A stretch of 64,000 nt of DNA from Austropuccinia psidii (GCA_023105745.1 JALGQZ010000019.1:6200001-6264000), one strand, 5' to 3'. Positions 1 to 12,700 are shown, counted from the stretch's first letter. The notes: generated from the letters alone by a model not told the origin. Numbers and translations are program-made.

Positions 1-192
1 ATAACTTTGTTATTCTTTGTCCTATGGTGATGGGTCTTATATTTTCAGAAAGAGGTTAGTTTCCTCTTTCATTTGATACCTTTTGAGCTGATTTGGCTCA
101 GCTCCATGTTTTGGTGGTATCTTGGCTATACCATTGGTTTATGGTATTTTGGCTGTCATGCTTGTGCTCTGGTTTTGAGTCACAGGCTGACA
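1..192 (-). mobile_element. B1 element 3' LTR (partial, runs off window)
   Basis: This matches the ends of the LTRs at 14736-16167, 25822-27237 and 44447-45884, including the terminal GGCTGACA. The element reads on the minus strand, so the LTR starts at 192 (TGTCAGCC) and continues leftwards beyond the window. The adjacent polypurine tract at 193-206 marks it as the 3' LTR of B1, whose 5' LTR is at 14736-16167. Confidence 0.85.
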
Positions 193-253
193 TACCCTCC
201 CTCTAAAAAAGCCTCATCATTGATGAGACTGTTCAGTCCTCCTAGAGGCTCTG
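193..253 (-). pseudogene. B1 pol C-terminus and polypurine tract
   Basis: Read on the minus strand, the last 11 codons of a chromovirus pol (RASRRTEQSHQ, stop at 217-219) are followed by the polypurine tract AGAGGGAGGGTA abutting the LTR. This is the only piece of the B1 3' pol end left. Element A1 starts at 254 inside it. The pentamer CTCTG at 249-253 is the left candidate target-site duplication of A1. Its right partner is lost in the rearrangement near 9.4 kb. Confidence 0.75.
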
Positions 254-2078
254 TGTGAGCCTTAGAGGTAATTTCATATACCCAAAAGACCACAAATACA
301 AAAATAACATATTAATATAAATAAAATAAATTTATTCATATTATTAATAAAAATCAAAATATAAATAAAAAATTATATTAAAAATAAAAAAAATTAATTG
401 AAATTTAAAAATAAAAATACATTAAATTTTGTACGTATAAAATTACATTTATACTTGAAATAATTAAGTAAAAATGAAATTTTAACAAAATTGTGAAAAA
501 ATAAATAAATTTGGAAAAAAGTTAAATAAAAATTATTATGACTTTTTATCCAATAAATAAATAAACAAAAATTATTTCACCATTGGATTCCTCATAAAAA
601 ATCAGGTGGGGTCACCTCTGAGTGAAATTCTTGTAACTCAACTCTAAATAAGCTTAAATTAAGTTTTTAGTATTTTCAATACAAAAGTTGAAAATACTCA
701 AAACTTGAATTTAATTCACACTACATGTGGTGTTAACCATCAATTTTTGTGTTAAAATTGAGGTGTTGTGTTGAGTTTAGAAGCTATGAGGAATTGAAGT
801 ATTTTCAATTGAATTCAATTGAAATGTCAAAATGTGCACATGTATTACATAAGTGAACTTTGATTTACATATGAGGTGTCAATTATTACTGTATTGTACT
901 GTAAAATTGAATTGAATTACATATGTAAATTATAAGTATAATACATGATGAGGAATTAAAGGAAAAATAAATTGGAAAGATTAAAGTTGGGGGGAAAAGG
1001 AACTCCAGCTCTAAGGGGGAGCTAGACCCCCAAACTCCTTGCTGACAGGTGTGGGATGTCAAAATTCACGCAAAGGTTCATCACTTTTGGCCTGGAATTG
1101 AGTTACAGGGTCTGTGGACTCAATTGATGATGAGGTTTTCATACCAACTGGGGTAGTTTTAGCTGTTTCCAAGAGGGTAAAACTATCCTTAAAATAAAAC
1201 AATCATAGTAAAAACAGTTTAAACTGATTTCTACGCCTCTGACACACATTCTGACGTGTTTTGAAGGCTCTAGGCCTGGTATTGCTATAGTAATGGCTGA
1301 TTTAAGGGTCTAAAATGGCTAAGAATGGCTTAAACCAGCCCTTTTTGGTCTAAACCAGGGTTCAATGATGCCATAATTGGGTTTTCTGTTGTCAGACTGT
1401 TTTACACGACTGAAAAGAGTAAATTCTACTTTTGGAGTAAGAGAATTGATGGCTATAAAAGAATGTCTTCTGTGCCCCACTTTTCTCTTCATGTTAGAAT
1501 CTTTTCCTTTTATAATTAGCTTAAACATTGTTAAACCAATCAATAAAAGATATCAACTACCTTTATTCAATCATTTCGAGCCTTTTAAACACGTTAAAAA
1601 ATTATTATAATCATTGTTTGTAACTTTTATAATCATTTTTACCCCTGAACCACCCCAAAAGTGAATTAAAGCATCTTTCATCACTGTAAACGTTGTCACT
1701 TTGTTTCCAAATTCACTCTGGTCACTTTTGGGCGTGTTTTCTCTTTAATATTCTTTTTAAAGACTTTGTTCATTAATTAATTTCTTGCAATTCTTTTCTC
1801 AATTAATTCCAATTGAAATTGCTCTTGAAGAAATTTCTTTTGTAGCCTTAAAATATCTCTTGTAGAGTATTTTTTGGATAAATTTTTATTGTTGGTAAAA
1901 CAATAAATCTTTATAATATTATTTTTTTATACTAATAAAGTTATAAACAATAAAATTGGCGTGTTTTCTCTTAAAAATAATATTCTTTACTATCTTCAAT
2001 TGAGTTTTACCTTATACAAATTTTGAGGACAGGAAAAGTACTTGATTTTTAATCAAAGCTTCATATCCACACCTTACA
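254..2078 (+). mobile_element. A1 element 5' LTR (1825 bp)
   Basis: It starts TGTGAGCC and ends CCTTACA, so it has TG...CA ends. Its first ~885 bp recur at 8498-9384 with a few percent of differences by eye. The LTR is very AT-rich in its first 600 bp. Small reading frames inside it (1319-1610, for example) lack protein features. A putative primer-binding region (TTTGGAAGTCCATCTG) follows directly at 2079. Confidence 0.9.
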
Positions 2079-2614
2079 TTTGGAAGTCCATCTGTGATAT
2101 CTTACCTGTGACATAATTTTTTACTCTTTTTAAATCTTTTATCTTATATTGAAAAATTCAAAAACATATAAAAAATACTTATAATTAAAAAAAAAACCAT
2201 AAAAAATAATTTTTTTCATATTATAAGTGAGGCTTAAATTTTTATTTCTTTTTTGAAATATCCTTTTTTTACTTAAATAATTGGTTTTTTCATTAATTTT
2301 AGTGTCTGAGAATGTGGTAAGACAAGTAAACATTGAAACAGCCTCAACAGTCACCAGCATTATTCCTGCTAGTACTATTAATTCAGACCATAATAGTACT
2401 GTTGTTGTGAATCATAATAACCAACCTGAACCAATATCTTCTTAATTGATTAACTCGGACATAGGTAATACTCTCCAGAAAGCCAAATATTTGGCCAATA
2501 GTAAGTTTTTTGACGTAAAATTACCATTTTAAGCCTTTTTAACCATAATTAGGCCTTCAACCAGGTCAGGAGCCAGCTATAACCCCTCAAGCAGCTCCCA
2601 GAAAGGTAATAGAT
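2079..2614 (+). other. A1 leader: putative PBS and upstream ORF1 exon
   Basis: 2079-2096 is the putative primer-binding site, equivalent in position to TTTGGGGGCCTGGCC in elements B1, B2 and F. A pyrimidine tract ending in TTTTAG near 2300 resembles a splice acceptor. It is followed by about 48 open codons ending at a stop near 2445, probably an upstream exon of ORF1. The comparable acceptor in element F lies at about 62576. The remainder is AT-rich leader. Confidence 0.5.
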
Positions 2615-3214
2615 GTGATTATGGCAGAGGCCAATCAGGTACAGAAGGAAAAGGGTCAGTTGATGACTTCCAAACAACTAAAATTTGTCTTTCTGAAGCT
2701 GATAATACCATTTTACCTTCAAAAAGAGCTGACACCACCACAACAAGCCTCTGTGGACATATACAAAGCCAGCCACAGTGCATACAACAATGCACTTCAA
2801 TTCAAGGAGTACCATATCCTTGCAGACCTATGGAAGAATTGCATGAATTCTTACCTAACTGGGAGAAAATTCCTGGGCCATCCCAACACTTGCAAATTGC
2901 TCAATGGATGGCATCCATTGATGGAGAAGAAAAACATGATTCTGTTGACACTAGAATGGAGGAAAAACAACCCTCCACCACCCAAACCACTGCCAAAAAC
3001 AGCCCCAGTGGCCAGCACCAGCAATCCTAACATGAAAAAACAGGCACAAGTTTCAAACAAGGGCAACGGGAAGGCACCAGCCCCAAAGCCTTACAGCCAA
3101 GGATACAGAACTCCAAAGATTCAGCAGGATGCCATGGAAAATGTATTTCAGATGGCCAGAACCATGATGGAATTACAGAAGAAGGAGGAAGCCAGATTAA
3201 GATTTCAGAAATGA
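2615..3214 (+). CDS. A1 ORF1: small basic protein overprinted upstream of gag
   Basis: This is a 199-residue frame rich in Lys, Pro and Gln, with a basic Pro-rich middle (about residues 110-160) and a helical C-terminus around DAMENVFQMARTMMEL. It ends in TGA at 3212-3214, overlapping by ATGA the ATG of the next frame, which lies in the -1 frame. I do not know a function. The C-terminal 35 residues are clearly related to ORF1 of element F (63,390-63,490), with mostly conservative changes. The gag frame over the same bases is less alike, so the ORF1 frame looks like the selected one. The true start probably lies in an upstream exon near 2300. Confidence 0.6.
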   Translation: MIMAEANQVQKEKGQLMTSKQLKFVFLKLIIPFYLQKELTPPQQASVDIYKASHSAYNNALQFKEYHILADLWKNCMNSYLTGRKFLGHPNTCKLLNGWHPLMEKKNMILLTLEWRKNNPPPPKPLPKTAPVASTSNPNMKKQAQVSNKGNGKAPAPKPYSQGYRTPKIQQDAMENVFQMARTMMELQKKEEARLRFQK

Positions 3215-4503
3215 TTTCTGATATATTTGATTCCATCCCCGAGTTGTATGATGCTTTAAATGACGTGAAAAAACATCTTTCTGATAAAAATGAAACCCTT
3301 TTCAACAACATTAAAACAAACAACCTGAGTCTTTGCCAAATTAATGAAACACTTATGTGTTTTGAAAAAGTTTTAAGAACAATTAAAATTTCCAATAATG
3401 ATAATTCTTTTGACAATAAAATAAATGAGCAATCTGCCATTATTAAAGAATTAACAGATAAATATTCTAAATTTAATATTGATGACATAATTGAAACAAG
3501 AATTAAACAAGCCATAAATATTATCAAAACAGATAACAAGAAAGTCCTTGATGACATTTCAAATTCTTTTACTGAAGTAAAGACATATACCATTTCCTTG
3601 AAAAAGTGTTTTGATGCTTCACAAGAAGAAGTATCAAAATTATCAATGAAATTGAATCAATTCACTGCTGATAATACAAGACAGACAGAGTTATGGCAAG
3701 AACTGACACATAAAAAAGACATGTATAAAATTGAAGTAATGAATTTAATACAAAGCTTCCAACATGAATACAGAAATTCCCAAAGGTGTAGCAACAGTAA
3801 AATAAATGACATTGAACAAATACTGAACACCTTACCAAGAATGTCTACACCTCTAAATCAAAATGAGGGCACAAGAATTCCAAATCCACAAGTATTGTAT
3901 CATGATAATTCACAATTAAAAAATGAATTATCCACTTCTTTTCATAACTTGGAACCATCAATGGGCCAAGCACTCTTGAAAGAAGTTCCAAAACTTAAAG
4001 AACGGCCTCACTTCAGTGGTGAAGGAGAGTATGACCATATGGAATTCATTAGAGGTATTGACATGATCAAAGAGGATTTTGAATTACCACACAGATTGGT
4101 AACAGCCAGGTTTAACACCTTGTTTACCAGATCAGCTCACAGATGGTACATAAAAATAAGACAAGCACATGGACACCAGAGTTGTACTTGGTGGAAAACC
4201 GAAATCATCAACCAATGGGCAAATGATTCTTGGAGTTTTAAAGTTGAAACAGCCTTTGAATCTGCCAAATTTAATGCTGATAAAGACAAAGCTTTACCAT
4301 GGTTTTTCCAACAAAAAGACAGATTAACAGCATTATATCCTGACATGTCAGAATTTATGATCCATAGAAAAATTCTGAGACAATGTGGAGGTGACTTAGA
4401 GCATGCTGTCAAAAGCAGGACTACTGAACAATCTTCAGCAAAGGATATTATCAATATACTAGAAGAAGTAACCACCAGAACCAAAATTGTTCTAGTAGGG
4501 TGA
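3211..4503 (+). pseudogene. A1 gag (coiled coil and capsid-like region)
   Basis: This is a 430-residue frame. Residues 1-210 are Lys, Asn and Ser rich with coiled-coil character. Residues 250-420 resemble the retrotransposon capsid domain of chromoviruses (PHFSGEGEYDHMEFIRG, then RSAHRWYIKIRQAHG). The equivalent domain in B1 is at 12138-12974. The frame ends at 4503 only because of a one-base frameshift near 4490-4500. Read one base over, it continues without a gap into the frame starting at 4500, so gag and pol were originally one polyprotein. It would form the particle that packages the element RNA. Confidence 0.8.
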
Positions 4504-7500
4504 ATCTCAAGACAAGGTTTAATACACCTTGGAAGGATGCTGTGGACAAAAACCCCAAAGAAAATTCTAGTAATATTAAGTATAAATCCGCAGATACAGT
4601 CAGAAAATGCCATATTTGCCAAAGCACCACCCATTTAGCCAATACATGTCCAAAAAGGGGGAAAATCAATGAGATTGACATTGAAAAGGAACCAGATGTT
4701 GAAAAAGAAGACATAATTGAAGACAATTCAGATGATAAGTCATCCATATTTTCTGAATCTTCAAAAGATATAGAAAATATCCATGCCACTTTTGACATCA
4801 TGGAATCTTATTCCCACTTACCACATTTGAGCAATGGTCAAGTTGATTTATCAAAAGTTCAAGATGCACAACTTATGAAGACAAAACCAAACAGAGGAAA
4901 AGGTCATACAGCTGGTAACTCCTGTATAGCAGAGGTGGTGATTGACAACAAGCCCACCAAACTTTTGCTTGACCCAGGAGCCTTCTGCTTTTGTGTTGGA
5001 AAATCTTTTCTTAAGACTTGTGTACCAAATTTTGAAGACCAATTGTTACCAATTGATGGAATAAAAATCAACACTGCAAGTAACCCAATGAAGGCATTAG
5101 GAATCTTTGAGACCAATGTCATATTCCCACACCTAAATGGGAATTTAAGGATCACAGTTGAATTTGTTGTTATGGAAAATTGCTCTAGTACCCATTTTAT
5201 ATTGGGAAATGACTATTTAATCATGTATGGGATAGATTTACATAATAACAAATACAGATACTTTACTATTGGAGACAATAAGCGCCAAAAATTTGCCTTT
5301 TTACCATTTAAAAGACAAATTACAGTAAACAAAGTATCACCAGTCAACTTAGAGTTAGAGAAATTCAAGTCTGAACAGTTAAATGAGATTGAAATAAGCC
5401 TTCATCTGACTGATAAACAAGAAAATGAACTTTCTTCCCTTTTGTATGACCACAGAGGAGCATTTGCTACAGACAAAGAACCTCTAGGAGCAATTATTGG
5501 TCATGAAGTTGACATCATTCTTAACATTGAGAGACCTTATCCACCACTCTTAAGAAGACCTGCATATCCAGCAAGTCCAAAATAAAGAGAAGCTCTAGAA
5601 ATTCGTATCAAATAACTTCTGGACCTTGGTGTAATAAGAAAAGTAGGCCACAATGAAGAGGTAGAAATAACTACACCGGTCATAGTGGCGTGGCATAATG
5701 GAAAATACAGAATGGTGGGGGACTTTAGAGCTCTGAACACTTACACTGTTCCAGGCAGATACCCAATACCAAAAATCCAAATTGCCCTTACTCAAATATC
5801 TCAAGCAGTGTATATAACCACTATGGATGCCTTTAAAGGATTCCATCAAAATGTGGTGAAACCAAGAGCAATAGAATACCTGAGAATTATTGTTCATTGT
5901 GGAGTTTATGAAAACTTGAGGATGCCCTTTGGTATCGAAAATGCACCTTCACACTTCCAAAGAATGATGAATGAAATCTTCCCTGAAGAACTCTCAGAGG
6001 GATGGTTAATCATTTACATTGATGACATTATTGTCTGTTCCAAGACTTGGGAGGAGCACATGTACAGATTATCCAGAGTTTTGACAAAAATTCAATCAGT
6101 AAACATGAAAATCTCCTTGAAAAAATGTCATTTTGGATTTAAAGAACTTAAAGCACTAGGACATGTTGTATCTGGTTTGTCCCTTGGAATTGACAAAAAC
6201 AAAGTTGCAGCAGTATTGCTAAAACCCATGCCTCAGAATAAGAAGGAAATTCAGTCATTCTTAGGTTTTGCAGGATATTACAGGCAACACATTAAAGATT
6301 TTTCATCCATAGCAAGACCACTTTATAAATTGTGTGACAAAGACACAGTATTTGAAATGACTGTTGACAGAGTCAAAGCTTTTGGATATCTAAGAGGAGC
6401 CTTGACCACTGTCCCACTCTTACTGATGCCAGACTTTAAATTGCCTTTCAAACTGTATATTGATGCATCAGGGGATGGACTAGGTGCTGCACTTCACCAA
6501 GTTCAGATCATAAATGATAAACCTGTAGAAGGACCCATATGTTTCATATCCAGGCATATCAAACCAACTGAAGCCAGATATGGAGCAGGTCAGATGGAAT
6601 GTATATGTCTTGTCTGGGCCTTGGAGAAATTGAACTACTTCTTAGAGGGATGTGCTTTTGAGGTGATAACAGATTGTACAGCTTTCAAATCACTTTTAAA
6701 CATGAAAACACCCAACAGACATATGCTCAGATGGCAAATAGCCATACAAGAATACAGAGGCAATATGACTATTGTTCATAAGGATGGGAATATTCATAAG
6801 AATGCACATGGACTAAGCAGATGGCCATTACCAAATAATATTTGCAATCCTGCTTATGTGCCAGAAGAAGCTTCACCACAAATTCTAATAGAAGGAATAA
6901 ATGTTACAGACTTAAACACCACCTTCTTTGAAGAAGTCAGAAACAGTTACACTCAAGATAAGAATTGTAGCATCTTATGCCAATTACTTAACAAAGACTG
7001 TAAAGACAACTCTCTAATACATGCCTTGGATGAAGTATGGAGAAAATCTTATGATGAAGGAAGATTTCACCTACTGGATGGTATAGTTTACCACAGAACC
7101 AAGCATACATGTGTCATGACAGTTGTAGACAGGTCACTAATCAATCTTGTACTGAAAGAATGCCATGATAGTCCCTTTTCAGGACATCTGTCTGAAGACA
7201 GAACAAGAGAAAAAGTAAAGGCCTGCATATGGTGACCAATGTGGAAGAAAGATGTTACAGAGTATTGCAAAACCTGTGACAGATGCCAAAAGGCAAATAA
7301 ATCCACTGGCAAGAGACTTGGAAATATGATAAAAATTCAAGAACCAAACAGACCTTAGGAAATTGTCCATCTGGATTGGGTAACTGGCCTACCACCAGGA
7401 GGTGACAGAAGCTATAATGCTTGCCTAGTAATTGTGGACAGATTCAGTAAAACTCCAATCTTTTTACCATGTCATAAAGATGATACAGCCATGGATACAG

Positions 7501-8474
7501 CTCTTCTGATATGGAATATAGTAGTGTCATGGACTGGGATATTTAAAAATATCATTAGTGATAGGGATCCCAAATTCACTTCAGCACTATGGACAAATCT
7601 TCACCAATTATTTGGCACTAAACTGTCTTTCTCTACAGCCTACCACCCATCAACTGATGGCCTGGCTGAAAGGATGATCCAAACCTTAGAGGACATGGTG
7701 AGAAGATTTTGTGCATATGGCCTTGCATTCAAAGATTGTGATGGATTTACCCATGATTGGTGTACTCTGTTGCCAGCACTGGAATTAGCATATAAAACAT
7801 CAATCCATGCCAGTACCAATCAGACTCCTGCTATTCTAGAAAAAGGATGGAACCCCAAGTTACCCCAAGATTCTTTGAGGAAAGACTTAATTGAAATACA
7901 TCCCACAGCTGCCAGCTTCAAAGGAATGCTAGACAATGCCAGAAAGCATGCAGTAAGGTGCATGGAGGACTCTGTTGCATATGCTAAAGACAAATGGGAT
8001 AAATAACATGCAACTCCAGATTTCAAAGTGGGTGACCTAGTTCTTGTATCCACCACTAGCTTCAATAACATCAAAGGATGTAAAAAGCTGAAAGACTCCT
8101 TTGCAGGACCTTTTGTGATTAAAGCCCTCCATGTAGAAAATGCTGTTGAAGTAGAGTTATCTGAAGAACTTCGCAATAAGCATCCTACATTTCCAGTGAG
8201 CTTGATAAAGCCATATAAATCTAGTGATGCTGAGAAATTTCCCTTGAGGAATAAGATTCCCCAAGTTATACCTCCTATTGAGACATCTGGTACTAAGAAA
8301 ATTACCAAATTGCTTAAAGAAAGGAAATTAAGAACCAAAAAAGTAAGGGAATACCTTGTTAGGTATAGTGACCCAACTTGTGAAGATGAATGGTTAGAAG
8401 AGAAAAATATACCAGAAGCTACCAAGCTCCTCAGGAGATTCAGACACACTAGAAACACCAATATTACAAAGTAA
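4500..8474 (+). pseudogene. A1 pol: protease, RT, RNase H, integrase, chromodomain
   Basis: One reading frame is interrupted by four in-frame stops, ending at 5585, 7235, 7358 and 8006. In order: CCHC zinc knuckle CHICQSTTHLANTC (4608-4649); aspartic protease motif LLLDPGA (D at 4971); reverse transcriptase with YIDD at 6015-6026; RNase H (YIDASGDG near 6455); integrase with an HHCC zinc finger (about 7160-7290) and DDE residues near 7364, 7556 and 7659; and a C-terminal chromodomain (about 8320-8450, ending LLRRF). This order defines a Ty3/Gypsy chromovirus. Integrase inserts the cDNA, and the chromodomain is expected to steer it to marked chromatin. The protease reads DPG where DSG or DTG is usual. 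The copy is recent enough to be collinear but cannot make a full polyprotein. Confidence 0.9.
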
Positions 8475-8484
8475 TATTCCTTTT

Positions 8485-8497
8485 TAGGGGGAGGGAA
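8485..8497 (+). other. A1 polypurine tract
   Basis: The run TAGGGGGAGGGAA lies directly against the 3' LTR start (TGTGAGCC at 8498). This is the expected position for plus-strand priming. The B1 counterpart is at 193-206. Confidence 0.8.
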
Positions 8498-9384
8498 TGT
8501 GAGCCTTAGAGGTAATTTCATATACCCAAAAGACCACAAATACAAAAATAACATATTAATATAAATCAGATAAATTTATTCATATTATTAATAAAAATCA
8601 AAATATAAATATAAAATTATATTAAAAACAAAAAAAATTAATAAAAATTTAAAAATAAAAATACATTAAATTTTGTAAGTATAAAATTACATTTATATTT
8701 GAAATAATGAAGTAAAAATGAAATTTTAACAAAATTGTGAAACAATAAATAAATTTGGAAAAAAGTTAAATAAAAATTATTATAACTTCTTATCCAATAA
8801 ATAAACACATATAAATTATTTCACCATTGGATTCCTCATAAAAAATCAGGTGGGGTCACCTCTGAGTGAAATTCTTGTAACTCAACTCTAAATAAGCTTA
8901 AATTAAGTTTTTAGTATTTTCAATACAAAAGTTGAAAATCCTCGCAACTTTAATTGAATTCACACCACATGTGGTGTTAACCATCAATTTTTGGGTTAAA
9001 ACTGAGGTGTTGTGTTTAGCTTAGAAGTTATGAGGAGTTGAAGTATTTTTAATTGAATTCGATTGAAATGTCAAAATGTGTGCATGTATTACATAAGTGA
9101 ACTTTGATTTACATATGAGATGTCAATTATTACTGTATTGTACTGTACAATTCAATTGAATTACATATGTAAATTATAAGTATAATACATGATGAGGAAG
9201 TAAAGGAAAAATAAATTGGAAAGATTAAATTTGGGGGGGAAAAGGAACTCCAGCTCTGAGGGGGACCTAGACCCCCAAACTCCTTGCTGACAGGTGTGGG
9301 ATGTCAAAATTCATGCAAAAGTTCATCACTTTTGGCCTGGAATTGAGTTACAGGGTCTGTGGACTCAATTGATGATGAGGTTTT
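8498..9384 (+). mobile_element. A1 3' LTR, truncated after ~887 bp
   Basis: It is collinear with 254-1138. Identity stops abruptly at 9384, after the shared GATGATGAGGTTTT. About 940 bp of LTR is missing, and the sequence switches to the fold-back repeat at 9385. Confidence 0.9.
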
Positions 9385-9513
9385 GATTACGTGTTTTTAC
9401 CATAAAATTACGTGTTTTTACCAATTGATGGTAAAAACACATAAGTTTTTAGTAAAAACACGTAAGCTCTTACATGTTTTTACCAATTTGCTTACGTGTT
9501 TTTAACAATACCC
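9385..9513. repeat. Fold-back sequence of TTACGTGTTTTTACC units
   Basis: About six copies of a 15-bp unit (TTACGTGTTTTTACC or its complement, with small changes) lie in mixed orientation in 129 bp, so the strand can fold on itself. It fills the junction between two oppositely oriented A-family LTR fragments. The same unit recurs in the same alternating arrangement at 32186-32273. It could be a miniature inverted-repeat element or repair filler. Confidence 0.7.
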
Positions 9514-9772
9514 TTTATTTATTTATTCACAATTTTGTTAAAATTTCATTTCTACTTAATTTTTTCAAGTATAGATGTAATTTTGTAATTCCAAAATTTA
9601 ATGTAATTTTATTTTTAAATTGTAATTAATTTTTTTTTATTTTGAATATAGTTTTATATTTATATTTTGATTTTTATTTTAATAATATAAAGAAATCTAT
9701 TTCATTTCTATTCATATGTTAATTTTTTATTTGTGGTCTTTTGGGTATATGAAATTACCTCTAAGGATCACA
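9514..9772 (-). mobile_element. A2: inverted fragment of a second A-family LTR
   Basis: The reverse complement starts TGTGATCCTTAGAGG and follows the A1 LTR for about 259 bp with roughly 85% identity by eye. It is too divergent to be a copy of A1's own LTR. It abuts B1 RNase H at 9773, so it marks a separate A-family insertion in B1. Confidence 0.8.
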
Positions 9773-12700
9773 ATACTCCTGGATGGCTATTTGCCATCTC
9801 AGAATGTGTCTATTTGTAGTCTTCATGTTCAGTAAAGACTTCAAGGCTGTGCAGTCTGTGTAGACTTCAAAGACTGCAGCCTTCAGATAATAATGGAGTT
9901 TTTCTAGCGCCCAGACTACACATAGACACTCAGTCTGGGTATCCCCATACCTGGCTTCTGAATCTTTCAGCTGCCTTGAGATGTAGCAAATTAATTCTTC
10001 TCTTGGTTCACCATCCACAATTTGTCTTTGGTGAAGGGCTGCTCCTAGGCCTTGACTGCATGCTGCATCTATGTATAACTTGAATGATAGTTCAAAGTCA
10101 GGTAAGATGAGCACAGGTGCATTTGTGAGTTCATGTTTGATCCTCTCATATGCATTCCTGCTTTCCTCAGTTATTTCAAAAACTACATCTTTTGAACATA
10201 ACTTTTATAAACTACTAGTTATGTGTGGAAGGTTTCTGATGTGGTTTCTATAGTAGCTAGCAAACCCAAGGAAATATTGCATCTTTTCGATGCTCTTTGG
10301 TACTGGCTTTTGCAGTACTGCTGCTACTTTATTCTGGTCAATTTCCAGACTAAGACCTGAGACTTTATGTCCTATAGCCAGTAACTCTTCTTGGCCAAAA
10401 TAGCACTTTTTAAGTGAAATTTTCAGATTTATGGGTGTGCATTTACTTAGTACTCTGTCTATGTATTGCACATGGTCTTCCCATGTCTGAGTATATAATG
10501 ATATCATCAATATATACCACCATCAAGCCTTCCAGTATTTCTTCTTGAAATATTGTGTCCATCAACCTTTGGAAGTGGGCTGGTGCATTTGTTGATGCCA
10601 AATGGCATCCTGGTATACTCATATATGTCTATATGGCATATTATTCTGAGTAATTTCATGGAGTTTGGTTTAACTCCATTTTGGTGGAAGCCTTTCATAC
10701 AATCCATTTTGGTTATGTATTTGGCTTTTGCCAGTTTATCCAAGGCATGGGGTATCCTGGGTATAGGGTAACTGTCTGCTTTTGTGTACCTATTCAGAGC
10801 TCTGAAATCTCCACACAGTCTAGACTTGCCATCATGCCAGGTGATTAGGACAGGGGTGGTGATTTCTACTATTTCATTATGTCCAATCTTCCTGATGACA
10901 TCCATGTCCAGGAGTTCATTGATATGTTTCTCAATTTCTTTTCTGGTTCCCAGGCTTGCTGGATAAGGAGGTCTCCTAAGCATGGGTGGATAAGGTCTTT
11001 CCACATCCAGATATAGTTCTATATCATGGCCTTTGATCTTGCTTAATGGTTCTTCACCAATTGAAAATGCTGGTCTGTTTTTTCTCAGCATCTTCAGTAA
11101 ACTTAGTTTCTGTTTTCTGGTGAGGGTATTGCTAAACTGTCCCTCTCTGAATTCCTTCAGACGTTCTTTTAGTGGGTCCTGAGAAGATATCTGGTATATA
11201 TCAAGTGAAAATTTCTTTTCCTTGTTAGTACCAATGGTGATGTGCCTATTTTTGCTGTTGTAAATGTCTATGCCATACATCCTCTGGTAATCTGTTCCCA
11301 GTAAAAACCCTTGGATGTGAGCATCATCAAGCACTACAAACTCTGGGTTGAGTCTGATATTACCCTTCCTGTGGGGTATAATTACTTCTTTGATAATTGT
11401 CCCAATGGAAGTCATCTTTCCTGATGCACTCTTGAAGTTTTTTGCCTTGGTTGGAAAGAGCTGTTTTTCCCAATTTGCGAAGTGGTTCTCCAGATAATTC
11501 TGGACAGTATGGAGCAGTGTGCTCCACTATCAATGATCAATGGATTTTCAGCATTGTCAATACAGACAGTCATTTTTGTGGCTGTTCCATGTATATATGC
11601 CATTCCTCTGGCTGGTTTGACCAGGAATGTTCGTGCATCTTGGGTATGTTTGCACAAATTTTTGTTGGCAGTATCCTGTGGCATCCCTGCTTCCAGCTGT
11701 ATTTCCTGAATTTCTAGTGGGGTTTCCTCTTGGTATTCTACTAGAAATTCTTTGCTTGGGTCTTGTTCATCATCAGATGGTTCTCTGATGGCATCACCCA
11801 TGGAGTCTGATTCAGAATCCTCTGTTGGGGATTCCTCCTCTGGGACTTTCTCAATGGGATAGTCTTTTTTCTTTTTCTATGAACAGTTGTTGGCATAGTG
11901 GGCTGTTGAACCACAATTGTGACAAGAATTCCTCTTCTTTGCCACTTCTGCCACCCTTTCTTTGGGTTTGTCTTTAAACTCTACCCTACAATATTTTTTC
12001 TCTTTGAAACCACTGCTCTTATATGGGGTGAATTTCCCTATATTAGTTATTTTCCTTATGTCTTGTAAGGTATTAGCAATGTCATCCAGAGTGCAATTTT
12101 GGTTGCATCTGCATTTTACTGCATGTTCTAGTTCTCCTCACAGCTGTGTCAGAAGCTTGTGATTCCTCATTTGTATTTTCATCTGAGGATCAATGGCTTT
12201 AAGTCTTTTAGACTTTCTAAGACACCACTCATATGGATCTTTGTCCACAGAGTATTTGTCATTGTCAAATGACATGGTCCTTTGCCATATCCAAGTACCA
12301 TTGCTGTACTCTTGGATTATTTGACTCTTCCACCATGGCCAGTTTCTTCTGCCATGGATTTCTTTCATTTCTGTGTGCCATATACTAGCATGACCTTTAA
12401 ATGCTGTATCTAGTCTAGCAGTAATCCAGTAATCTTGTAAGCTTGGTACATCAATGAAGAGTCCATCAATATAATCTATGAGTTCCATATGATCATATTC
12501 TCCTGTTCCAGAGAATTTGGTCCAGCTTGAGGCCTCAGGAAGCTGTTTCAAGGCTTCCTTCTCTGAATAAGACATTCCATCTCCATCTTGGTATTGTGAT
12601 TGAGCTCTTGCCTTATTCATCAACATGGCATCTGGTTTGATGTCATTTTGGTTATATGGATTATCCATATCATGGCCTTGTGGCTGGGGCTTCATGCTAT

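Noticed and set aside
1319..1610. Overlapping frames of 74 and 77 codons
   Set aside because: Inside the A1 LTR with no protein features.
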